A stretch of 64,000 bases of DNA from Carnobacterium alterfunditum DSM 5972 (GTDB taxonomy: Bacteria; Bacillota; Bacilli; Lactobacillales; Carnobacteriaceae): assembly GCF_000744115.1 (NCBI RefSeq), contig NZ_JQLG01000004.1, forward strand, positions 1,365,001 through 1,429,000, written 5' to 3'. The notes under the pieces were generated by a model. That model searched no databases. It saw nothing but the letters and a program-made list of their open reading frames with translations, and was not told the origin of the DNA. The position numbers were made by a program, and so were the translations under genes. This document shows positions 1 to 8,986 of this stretch, piece after piece (position 1 is the stretch's first letter; the number at the start of each line of letters is the position of its first letter).

Positions 1-2012
<2,012 letters not shown>

Positions 2013-2100
2013 AAGATTTAAACGGTGATAGACGGTCAATGAACGGAAACGATTTTTAACTTATCCAGTTTTGAGAGAATAATGTTCTCTTGATTGAAAT

Positions 2101-2219
2101 TGTGTGGTGATGATGGCAAGAAGGTCACACCTGTTCCCATGCCGAACACAGAAGTTAAGCTTCTTAGCGCCGATGGTAGTGAAGGGTTTCCCTTTGTGAG
2201 AGTAGGACGTTGCCACGCA
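2101..2219 (+). rRNA. rrf: 5S ribosomal RNA
   Basis: A 119-nt 5S rRNA with the conserved core CCCATGCCGAACACAGAAGT and closing 5'/3' helices. It lies about 90 nt after the 23S end and belongs to the same operon. It differs from the orphan 5S copy at 8598 at two positions. Confidence 0.96.
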
Positions 2220-2230
2220 GATTCAATTAT

Positions 2231-2303
2231 TCCGCAATAGCTCAGCTGGTAGAGCGCATGACTGTTAATCATGATGTCGTAGGTTCGAGCCCTACTTGTG
2301 GAG
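2231..2303 (+). tRNA. tRNA-Asn (anticodon GTT)
   Basis: A complete cloverleaf: acceptor TCCGCAA pairs with TTGTGGA, the anticodon loop reads CTGTTAA, and the T-loop is TTCGAGC. The 3' CCA is not encoded. It follows 5S by 11 nt, a typical rrn-linked tRNA-Asn. Confidence 0.96.
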
Positions 2304-2343
2304 TTTTTTTTTTTGCAGATAAATAATAGGTTAATCTAGTAGT

Positions 2344-2416
2344 GCCGCTTTAGCTCAGTCGGTAGAGCGCTTCCATGGTAAGGAAGAGGTCGCCGGTTCG
2401 AATCCGGCAAGTGGCT
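2344..2416 (+). tRNA. tRNA-Thr (anticodon GGT)
   Basis: Acceptor GCCGCTT pairs with AAGTGGC, and the anticodon stem CTTCC/GGAAG encloses ATGGTAA, giving anticodon GGT. CCA is not encoded. This is the last gene of the rrn operon before the terminator. A second Thr isoacceptor (CGT) lies at 4658. Confidence 0.95.
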
Positions 2417-2429
2417 TCATGCAACTGAA

Positions 2430-2464
2430 AAAGAAACCTTATGAAAATAAGGTTTCTTTTTTTT
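2430..2464 (+). terminator. Rho-independent terminator of the rrn operon
   Basis: A 13-bp perfect stem (2430-2442 with 2447-2459) with a GAAA tetraloop and a run of T closes the 23S-5S-tRNA transcript. Confidence 0.9.
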
Positions 2465-2515
2465 GCGTAGATCGTAAGATCAAGGTTCTACGTCAAAGGG
2501 TGTGGATACCTCAAA

Positions 2516-2836
2516 ATGAAATTTTTTTCTGAAATGATCGGGTTTGCTTATAGAAAAGAGCTCTCTACTCGGAAGATAATGAGTAATCAAAATAATTTTG
2601 TTATCTGTTTTTCAGATTCAGAAATACCATCCCAATAAGCTTTAAATGAATATTTTAACAGCCTACTCCAAAAAGGTAGCTCACCAAAAGAAATAGATTT
2701 TAATCAAGTGGATCAATCATTTGTTTCCATCGCATCTGCTAGAAGAAATCAAATCCCAAGAAAATCTCTCCATTATTTAGAGGATACTAGAAGTGTCTTT
2801 AAGCTATATTTAATGAGCAAGAAAGGGATAACTTAA
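2516..2836 (+). pseudogene. Interrupted open frame of unknown function
   Basis: A 107-codon frame runs from ATG at 2516 to TAA at 2834 and is broken by an in-frame TAA at 2636-2638 (codon 41). No good ribosome-binding site precedes the ATG, and the first codons lie within the left end of repeat copy A. The part after the stop encodes a polar, helical segment (for example RNQIPRKSLHYLEDTRSVF) that looks like the C-terminus of a real protein. I do not recognise the family. It is most likely a gene remnant fused to the repeat. Confidence 0.45.
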
Positions 2837-2937
2837 TTTGATAAATGAAAATGCTGGAAAATTTAAGCATATTAATTACCAAATAAAAAAATATAGTAAA
2901 CAGAAGAAGTAAAGAATTCTCATCTCTGCTTCTTCTA

Positions 2938-3472
2938 TCATTCAAATGCTTTAGGATATTCAATAATCCCAGATACATCTTTTAATCCATCCGCAACTAA
3001 AGGTTTAATCATAAAGGCCTCATCTGGAACATCGAAAGGTGCTCTTATGTTAAATTTGCTGACGATTTGATAATCGAATTTTGTATAATAATCAGGATCT
3101 CCTAATATATTGATAAATGGATAAAAAAATTCACATGCCCTAATTTCTAATTTATGGATTAAAAATTTGCCTACATTTTTTTAGGTAACTTGGTAATACA
3201 GCAAAAGGTACTAATACTAAGCCAATAAATTCCATATTTTTATCAACAACTTTTATTTCACTCATTAGACCATGCCGATGATTTTATTCTCCTCAAATGC
3301 TGCAATTTCTAATTCATAATTATACCTTGGTTCTAAACGAAGCTTATCTACAAGTTCCGATTCGTTGCTATAACCATATTTTGATTTTAAAAATGCTTCT
3401 CTGATTAGTTTATCTACAGATGTGCAATCCTCTTTTTTAATAGTTCTTAAATCAATTAGATTCCTCTTATAA
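2938..3472 (-). pseudogene. Broken GNAT-family N-acetyltransferase
   Basis: Read on the minus strand, the pieces give the pattern of a GNAT acetyltransferase. There is an N-terminal part with REAF and FEENKIIGMV, a middle part with EFIGLVLVPFAVLPSYL (the beta4 strand and acetyl-CoA loop region), and a C-terminal part with NILGDPDYYTKF and IRAPFDVPDEAFM, which is characteristic of the YhbS-like subgroup. The frame changes at least twice: near 3266-3275, and at the seven-T run at 3176-3182. No start codon fits the first piece. All pieces are colinear, so this is a decayed full-length gene. Confidence 0.72.
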
Positions 3473-3617
3473 TAAATAGTACTAGTTCTGCAGAACGTTT
3501 TCTGAGTAAGTTATCGAGTATGTATAATCATATATATGGTTACAAGCAACCCTACTCTTCTAGAAATTTTTGGATAAGCAGTTGGTTTAAATCTATTACC
3601 ACTAAAATTATAGAACC

Positions 3618-4095
3618 CAACTTTGCAGAGGTTATAAGTCGAGAAGGAGAATAAGCAACAATATTTAAGATAGGCGATGAAGCCATCAGTAAACCCTAAT
3701 ATAGGTTGGCTAGATAATGCGTCAGTACACCCAGGTGCTTTAACAGTCTGCAGGTCATTTTCTTGCAAAAGGCGACAATCTAATCAGCAAACAATCATAG
3801 TTCCAGGAATCAGCGCTAGAAGGGCGGATAACTTATTTCAATTCGTTAAGACAGTCAGTGCAAAAGTTTATGTTAAATCACGATCAGAAAAAAGTGAATA
3901 AGCCTATAAAAATTTGAGAGAGTTCTTTTAAGGATTCTAAAATGGTTTCTAATAGATTAGAAGCAGTGAAGTAAATAGAGAAGATTAGGATATGTATCAG
4001 CAAAAAAAAGTGCCTTTATTTTTTGTAAGGCTTTTCTTGGTATCTAATTTAATAAGTGTTAAACTGAATGAAGTAAATATAAAGGAAGTGTTAAT
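3618..4095. other. Stretch with no recognisable intact gene
   Basis: One 74-codon frame lies at 3677-3901 (+). It has no convincing ribosome-binding site and I do not recognise its product. Its first 20 residues contain NIGWLDNASVHPG, which faintly recalls the N-terminus of LacL-type beta-galactosidases, but nothing further supports that. The rest looks like decayed coding DNA. A ribosome-binding site for the next gene (AAAGGAAG) lies just before 4096. Confidence 0.4.
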
Positions 4096-4371
4096 ATGGA
4101 ATTTGAAAAGAGTGAGAATCGTTTCTTTAAAAATGATGAATCTGGAAAAATGATTGCTGAAGTGACCTATATTCCTTCAGGTGAAGATAAAGTGATCTTA
4201 GACCACACATTTGTTGATCCATCTTTAAGAGGTCAAGGTATTGCTGCTCAACTAGTAGACAGAGTTGTTGAGGAAATGCAAAGTGAAGGGAAAAAAATTG
4301 TTCCGCTTTGCCCATATGCAAAAGAATTATTTAATAGAAAACCTGAAAAATATAAAATGATAGAAGCTTAA
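4096..4371 (+). CDS. Small GNAT-fold N-acetyltransferase (COG2388/NATD1-like)
   Basis: A 91-residue protein of the minimal GNAT type, which transfers acetyl groups from acetyl-CoA to an unknown acceptor. Visible signs are the beta4 strand with DHTFVDPSLRGQGIA (residues 36-50), whose RGQGIA forms the pyrophosphate-binding loop, and the CPYAKELF segment (72-79) typical of this subgroup, where the Cys-Pro-Tyr-Ala stretch is conserved. The whole family is about 90-100 residues, so this is full length. The start is supported by AAAGGAAG seven nt upstream. It stands alone between decayed DNA and the tRNA cluster, apparently the only intact protein gene there. The natural substrate is unknown. Confidence 0.88.
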   Translation: MEFEKSENRFFKNDESGKMIAEVTYIPSGEDKVILDHTFVDPSLRGQGIAAQLVDRVVEEMQSEGKKIVPLCPYAKELFNRKPEKYKMIEA

Positions 4372-4404
4372 TAGTGATCGTCACATTGAATACAATTTTT
4401 TTGT

Positions 4405-4447
4405 CTAAGTGACTACGGGTAGAAATTATTCGTAGTTATTTTTTTGA
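4405..4447 (+). terminator. Possible weak terminator
   Basis: A short stem (ACTACG with CGTAGT, 13-nt loop) is followed by TTATTTTTTT. It is placed correctly for the acetyltransferase gene but is thermodynamically weak. Confidence 0.45.
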
Positions 4448-4563
4448 TTAAGGATGAAATATTATAAAATGATTAAAAATACAAAAAAATGGAAGAATAG
4501 ACTTTACATTCTGATGAATTATTTATATAATAAATCTTGTGCTTGAATATTTTTAGCGCGTAT

Positions 4564-4635
4564 GACCCGTTGGTCAAGCGGTTAAGACACCGCCCTTTCA
4601 CGGCGGTATCACGGGTTCGATTCCCGTACGGGTCA
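4564..4635 (+). tRNA. tRNA-Glu (anticodon TTC)
   Basis: Acceptor GACCCGT pairs with ACGGGTC, and the anticodon loop CTTTCAC in stem CCGCC/GGCGG gives TTC. It is the first gene of a four-tRNA cluster; CCA is not encoded. Confidence 0.95.
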
Positions 4636-4657
4636 TATTCTTTATTATTGATTTCTT

Positions 4658-4730
4658 GCCGGCTTAGCTCAGTTGGTAGAGCATCTGAATCGTAATCAGA
4701 GGGTCGAGGGTTCAACTCCTTTAGCCGGCA
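4658..4730 (+). tRNA. tRNA-Thr (anticodon CGT)
   Basis: Acceptor GCCGGCT pairs with AGCCGGC, and the anticodon loop ATCGTAA gives CGT. The T-stem GAGGG/CCTTT contains two G-T wobble pairs, weaker than in the neighbouring tRNAs. CCA is not encoded. Confidence 0.94.
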
Positions 4731-4772
4731 TACATTTAGAAAGTCGTTTAATAGTATAGATTATTTTATTGC

Positions 4773-4856
4773 GGAGGGGTAGCGAAGTGGCTAAACGCGG
4801 CGGACTGTAAATCCGCTCCTTCGGGTTCGGCAGTTCGAATCTGCCCCCCTCCACCA
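4773..4856 (+). tRNA. tRNA-Tyr (anticodon GTA)
   Basis: A class II tRNA with a long variable arm (CTCCTTCGGGTTCGG region). The anticodon is GTA and acceptor GGAGGGG pairs with CCCCTCC. It is the only tRNA in the window with the 3' CCA encoded (4854-4856). Confidence 0.96.
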
Positions 4857-4860
4857 TTAA

Positions 4861-4932
4861 TGGGCTATAGCCAAGCGGTAAGGCAAGGGACTTTGACTCC
4901 CTCATGCGTTGGTTCGAATCCAGCTAGCCCAG
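4861..4932 (+). tRNA. tRNA-Gln (anticodon TTG)
   Basis: Acceptor TGGGCTA pairs with TAGCCCA, and the anticodon loop CTTTGAC gives TTG. It starts four nt after tRNA-Tyr and ends the cluster. Confidence 0.95.
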
Positions 4933-4982
4933 TTGATTAAGTACAAATAAATAGATGGGTTTTTTGTTACCCATTTACTAAT

Positions 4983-5024
4983 GATCATTTCGCTGTCGTC
5001 TAGCAGTGGAATGGTCTTTTTTTT
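4983..5024 (+). terminator. Terminator of the tRNA cluster
   Basis: A 13-bp stem with a few wobble pairs or mismatches (GATCATTTCGCTG with CAGTGGAATGGTC) is followed by eight T. It is correctly placed behind tRNA-Gln. Confidence 0.8.
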
Positions 5025-5072
5025 ATTTTATACTCTTGTAAGAAATTTGGAAAAATAAAGTATCCTTTAACG

Positions 5073-5122
5073 AAAAAACAAAAATGCTGATGAGTAAAAA
5101 CTCATCAGCATTTTTGTTTTTT
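5073..5122. terminator. Bidirectional intrinsic terminator
   Basis: A 22-bp perfect stem (5073-5094 with 5101-5122) with A-rich and T-rich arms can stop transcription from both sides. It can serve the tRNA cluster and the pepV transcript coming from the right. Repeat copy B lies between it and pepV. Confidence 0.85.
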
Positions 5123-5130
5123 ATTATTTA

Positions 5131-5344
5131 GGTTCTATAATTATTAGTGTTGATAAATTTAATCCAATTACTTACCTAAAAGTTCTGAAGGAATAGGGTT
5201 GCTTGCAGCATGAAATGAAGCACTATGGGCAATTAATGCCCAAGTATATCATGGTTTGCAGTCGGTCCAGCGGCTCAACAAGCAGACCCGTTCATTTCAG
5301 AAGAAATTTTATTTTGAAGTATCCGTATCATTTGACGTAGAACC
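5131..5344 (-). mobile_element. Copy B of the ISL3-like short repeat element (214 bp)
   Basis: A non-coding element with ends GGTTCTATAATT and (complement) GGTTCTACGTCAAA, sharing the terminal GGTTCTA. It matches copies A and C along both end regions, for example the shared block TAGGGTTGCTTG. It is flanked by ATTATTTA (5123-5130) and ACTATTTG (5345-5352), a decayed 8-bp duplication with six of eight matches. The right flank contains the stop codon of pepV, so the element appears to have inserted directly behind that gene. It is too short to encode a transposase. Confidence 0.72.
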
Positions 5345-5345
5345 A

Positions 5346-6683
5346 CTATTTGCAAGCTAGGCGGTAAACAGCTTCTGCATAAATGTCCATTGCGTTATAG
5401 ATGTCGCGTAAGGTCATTTTTTCGTTAGGCATATGGAAAGTAACTTCAGAATCTGGGAATACAGCACCAAAAGCCACACAATTTTTCATTGTTCTCGCAA
5501 ATGTTGCTCCTCCGGTAGTTAGTGGGTCACTTTTATCTCCAGTTTTTTCACGATAAATATCTAATAAAGTTGTGATCAATAAACTATCTTTTGGAACATA
5601 AAGGGAAGCAAGATAATCATATTCCTCATAGTTCAGTTGATACTCTGCTGCACTAGCTGTTAATTTTTTGACGATTTCTTCTTTATCAGCTGTAACTGGA
5701 ATTCTTAAATCTAATCCAATCGTGGACTCTTTATCGTCAATAGATAGAGTGGCTAAGTTTACAGTAAGTGGTCCAGAAATATCATCTTTTATTTTACCGA
5801 AAATAGTCTGACCAGTTGCATCATCTTTTAGTTTCTCAGTAATAAAGGCAAGCGTCTCATTTTTTATAGATGAAGAAAGTGCAGTGACTAGCCGAGTTAT
5901 AGCGTTGACTCCTTCAGGTGCATCTTTAGAGTGAACAGCTTTACCTTTGACGATCACCTGCCCATCTGATAATTGGTATTCATAACCCAATGACTTTAAT
6001 TCATTTTCTAATGTAACGTTAAGGGGACCTTGATAAGCTGCTTCATCCGGAACAATGTTCAAAGATTTTCCGCAGTTTACTCTTAATTCTTGATCTCCAG
6101 GTCCATGAAGTTTGACTTGCAATAATCCCTTTTCAGCATAAGTTAATGGGAATTCAGCGTCAGGAGTAAAACCCATCGTTGAAGGCTCTTCTAATTTATT
6201 GTAACGATCTAGGCATCTCCATAGCGTTTCCTCATCTGTACCAAAAATGAAACGTACGCGCTTATTAAATGTAGCTCCGGAGTCTACAACTGCTTTAAAA
6301 GCATAAAGAGCAGCCATTGCTGGTCCTTTGTCGTCTTGAGATCCTCTTCCATATAGTGCCTCGTTCTTTTCAATGGCTTCAAAAGGATTGGTATCCCAAG
6401 AATCTAAATTACCCGGCGGTACAACGTCTAGGTGACAGAGGATAGCTAAAGATTCCTCTCCTTCACCATAATCCGCGTATCCATAATACCCTTTTGGATC
6501 AATAAAAGATTTCATACCTAAGTTTTCGCAAATTGTAAGTGTTTTTTCTAAAACAGCTTGGATATCATCACCAAAAGGAGTTTTTCCTTGGTGGTCTTCT
6601 CTTAAATAAGAAGGATAAGAAATTAATGTTTTGATTGCTTCAATGCAATCTACTTTATGTTGTTCTTGAATAAAATTTTTCAT
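5346..6683 (-). CDS. pepV: Dipeptidase PepV (M20 family)
   Basis: A cytosolic zinc metallopeptidase that cleaves dipeptides, the last step of peptide use in lactic acid bacteria. Ligand motifs are in the family order: CHLDVVPPG (His84, Asp86), GRGSQDDKGP (Asp117/118), TDEE (Glu151/152), TPDAEFP (Asp175), and TFHMPNEKM near the C-terminus with the last metal-binding His. The length of 445 residues is normal (PepV/Sapep about 450-470). An ATG four codons upstream is open, but GGAG six nt before this ATG favours the start used here. It is transcribed with the carrier gene upstream (45-nt gap). The stop codon lies in the flank of repeat copy B. Confidence 0.93.
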   Translation of the reverse strand: MKNFIQEQHKVDCIEAIKTLISYPSYLREDHQGKTPFGDDIQAVLEKTLTICENLGMKSFIDPKGYYGYADYGEGEESLAILCHLDVVPPGNLDSWDTNPFEAIEKNEALYGRGSQDDKGPAMAALYAFKAVVDSGATFNKRVRFIFGTDEETLWRCLDRYNKLEEPSTMGFTPDAEFPLTYAEKGLLQVKLHGPGDQELRVNCGKSLNIVPDEAAYQGPLNVTLENELKSLGYEYQLSDGQVIVKGKAVHSKDAPEGVNAITRLVTALSSSIKNETLAFITEKLKDDATGQTIFGKIKDDISGPLTVNLATLSIDDKESTIGLDLRIPVTADKEEIVKKLTASAAEYQLNYEEYDYLASLYVPKDSLLITTLLDIYREKTGDKSDPLTTGGATFARTMKNCVAFGAVFPDSEVTFHMPNEKMTLRDIYNAMDIYAEAVYRLACK

Positions 6684-6728
6684 GAAATTCTCCATTCATT
6701 TATAAAAGTAATAAAGCTATCTATCTGC

Positions 6729-8237
6729 TCAGCTAACTGCGGCAGCTATACCAAGAATAATACAAGAGATCACGAAAATGATAACCATTAGTTTAAACAT
6801 GAATTTCCACCAAACGGTTACGTCAATTCGAGCGATGGCTAAAGCGCCCATAACAACTCCAGAAGTAGGAGTAATCAAATTAATGAACCCGCTAGCAGCT
6901 TGGTAAGCAGTAATGACTAAATGTTCAGGTACGCCAGAGAAGTTCCCTAGTGGCCCCATAATACCCATAGTAGCAGCGGCTAATCCTGAAGTAGAAGGAA
7001 TTAAGAAAGACATTGGGATGTAGAAGATATAAGTCAAGATAGAGAAAATAATTGGAGATAATCCACTCAATCCTTTTTCTCCCCAATTTAAAATAGTAGC
7101 AGTAATCAGGCCATCGTTCATAACCACCTGTATACCACGAGCAAGAGCTACAACTAAGGCTACGCTCAATAAGTCTCTTGCTCCATCCATGAATGAATCA
7201 ACAATTTCACCTTCGGGCATTCTATAAAATAATCCAATTAAAACAGCCATTAAGAAAAATAACATGGTGATTTCTTGGAAATACCAGTCGCCTAAAGGAA
7301 TCATTCTTTCGCCAAGAAGAGTACCAATGAACGGTATACCAAGTAGGAAAGCGTTAAGACTTTCAAAGAATGTCCAATTTTCGCTCAGAGCTGTCCAAGG
7401 GATCAAAGACATAATCATAATAAGAAAAGATAAAGCAAATAAAATCATTACATTTCGTTGACGTTTATTCATTTCTTCTTGATCTTCTGGAATTTTAAAG
7501 TAAGCGATATTTTCTTCTCTTTGATAGGCAACTAAAGAACTACTTGGATCTTTTTCAACTTTCATAGCATAACGATAAACATAAAGTGTAGAAACGGCGT
7601 ACATGGCAACAAAAAAGATTAGCCGCCAAATGATTCCTTCTCCGGGACTGATAGACAGTGCCTGAGAAGCAACTCCGGTAGCAAAAGGATTTACTGTCGA
7701 AGCTAAAACACCTATTTGTGAACCAACTAAAACAATTGCAACCGCTACGATAGTATCAAAACCAACACCGATCATAACTGGAATGATTAAAGGATAAAAG
7801 GCCATTGTTTCTTCAGCCATCCCGTAAGTAGTTCCTCCTATAGCGAACAATAGCATGAGTATAGGAATTAATTTTTTTTCTTTTCCTTTATAATTTTTAA
7901 CAATTGATGCGATACCCGCATCAAGAGCACCTGTTTTTGTGACAACGCCTAAAAATCCTCCGAGAATTAAAATAAATAGAGAAATTTCAATAGCGCCAGG
8001 TGTTGTTTCTGTACCTAACATCCCTTTTATAGGGGAAATAAAGATATCCCAGATACCTTGTGGTTGTGAATCTACGGTGTGGTACGTACCTGACAAAATA
8101 TTACCAGCATCGTCCATATCGTATACTCCAGCAGGGATGATCCAAGTCAAAATTGCTATAAAGACGATAATAAGGAATAAAACAGTAAATGACGATGGCA
8201 TTGAAAATTTCTTTTTAGTTTTTTTATTGTTTTCCAA
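6729..8237 (-). CDS. YfcC-family membrane carrier (C4-dicarboxylate/ArcD-like superfamily)
   Basis: A polytopic membrane protein of about 502 residues with some twelve hydrophobic segments. It belongs to the YfcC family, related to anaerobic C4-dicarboxylate carriers and arginine/ornithine exchangers. Family signs are the N-terminal PSSFTVLFLIIVF, the WIIPAGVY segment, the GGFLGVV and GMAEETMAFYP motifs in the first half, and PTSGVVMGAL near the C-terminus. The substrate is not settled for the family; amino acids or short peptides are plausible. Being upstream of pepV suggests uptake or exchange of a peptide-derived amino acid (inference). The start is taken as TTG at 8237 because GAGGAGG lies 8 nt before it; upstream ATG codons lack a binding site. 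Confidence 0.82.
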   Translation of the reverse strand: MENNKKTKKKFSMPSSFTVLFLIIVFIAILTWIIPAGVYDMDDAGNILSGTYHTVDSQPQGIWDIFISPIKGMLGTETTPGAIEISLFILILGGFLGVVTKTGALDAGIASIVKNYKGKEKKLIPILMLLFAIGGTTYGMAEETMAFYPLIIPVMIGVGFDTIVAVAIVLVGSQIGVLASTVNPFATGVASQALSISPGEGIIWRLIFFVAMYAVSTLYVYRYAMKVEKDPSSSLVAYQREENIAYFKIPEDQEEMNKRQRNVMILFALSFLIMIMSLIPWTALSENWTFFESLNAFLLGIPFIGTLLGERMIPLGDWYFQEITMLFFLMAVLIGLFYRMPEGEIVDSFMDGARDLLSVALVVALARGIQVVMNDGLITATILNWGEKGLSGLSPIIFSILTYIFYIPMSFLIPSTSGLAAATMGIMGPLGNFSGVPEHLVITAYQAASGFINLITPTSGVVMGALAIARIDVTVWWKFMFKLMVIIFVISCIILGIAAAVS

Positions 8238-8597
8238 AATAATCTCCTCCTCTATGCTTATCAAATGACTTTTCTTAAGTTGCACTTGTTTAAATAGTAC
8301 CTTTAGCCTCCCTTCTTTAATAAAAGCGATAACGTAAATGTCGTTCGAAAAAAACAAGAAATGAAATCCCTATTAAGTAAGAGCTTACAATCTAATTATA
8401 AAAAAATAAAAAGTTATTTCACGATAAATTAGGCATAATAAATAAGAAATAGACGACATTTAACACTTTTATTTTAAATAAGCTTGAAATATTTACTAAG
8501 ATGCGGTAAGATTTAAAAAGACGTTTTGGGATTTCATTCTATTTCGTTGATTATACCAAGTATTATAAAAAGAAACAAATTTAATAAGTTAAAACTA
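8238..8597. promoter_or_regulatory. Upstream region of the yfcC-pepV operon and orphan 5S, with a spaced inverted repeat
   Basis: There is no gene here. Two 10-bp arms, TAAATGTCGT (8335-8344) and ACGACATTTA (8453-8462), are perfect inverted repeats 108 bp apart. They could be a pair of operator half-sites or the base of a long stem. No strong promoter is evident on either strand, although minus-strand TATAAT occurs at about 8394-8399. Confidence 0.35.
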
Positions 8598-8716
8598 TGT
8601 GTGGTGATGACGGCAAGAAGGTCACACCTGTTCCCATGCCGAACACAGCAGTTAAGCTTCTTAGCGCCGATGGTAGTGAAGGGTTTCCCTTTGTGAGAGT
8701 AGGACGTTGCCACGCA
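8598..8716 (+). rRNA. rrf: 5S ribosomal RNA, orphan copy
   Basis: A full 119-nt 5S rRNA, identical to the copy at 2101 apart from T to C near position 16 and A to C near position 53 of the gene. No 16S or 23S precedes it; the upstream 360 bp are intergenic. It is followed by tRNA-Lys, so it looks like the distal end of an rrn operon cut off from its 23S gene. Confidence 0.95.
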
Positions 8717-8734
8717 GATTAACTTGTTTTATTT

Positions 8735-8807
8735 GAGTCATTAGCTCAGTTGGTAGAGCATCTGACTTTTAATCAGAGGGTCGCAGGTTCGAATCCTGCA
8801 TGACTCA
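8735..8807 (+). tRNA. tRNA-Lys (anticodon TTT)
   Basis: Acceptor GAGTCAT pairs with ATGACTC, and the anticodon loop CTTTTAA gives TTT. It lies 18 nt after the orphan 5S gene; CCA is not encoded. Confidence 0.96.
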
Positions 8808-8814
8808 TATTTGA

Positions 8815-8848
8815 AACTTGCAACGGCGTTATTGTTGCAAGTTTTTTT
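8815..8848 (+). terminator. Terminator after 5S-tRNA-Lys
   Basis: Stem ACTTGCAAC/GTTGCAAGT with a 9-nt loop and seven T. Confidence 0.88.
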
Positions 8849-8986
8849 GTATTTGAAATTAAAAGTAGACATATTAGTTAAGGATAGTGAGGGGTTATCG
8901 ATCAGATGGAATAATATTATTCGTATACGATATTATGGTATACTGTAAAATAGGTGACAATGAGAAAGATTATCGGAGGTGCGTAT

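Larger units (their letters stand above)
2484..3617 (+). mobile_element. Copy A of an ISL3-like short repeat element, split by about 1 kb
   Basis: The left part (2484 to about 2573, beginning GGTTCTACGTCAAA) and the right part (about 3540-3617, ending TTATAGAACC) match the two ends of the compact copies at 5131-5344 and 56068-56277. In copy A the ends are separated by about 1 kb holding an interrupted open frame and a broken acetyltransferase gene. The outer flanks (AAGATCAA and CAACTTTG) do not match each other, so no target duplication survives. What is seen is shared termini; the ISL3 assignment is inference from terminal sequence and the 8-bp flanks of the other copies. Confidence 0.65.

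Noticed and set aside
3677-3901. 74-codon frame with NIGWLDNASVHPG, faintly like the N-terminus of LacL beta-galactosidase
   Set aside because: Only a handful of residues fit, no ribosome-binding site is convincing, and the rest does not continue the match.
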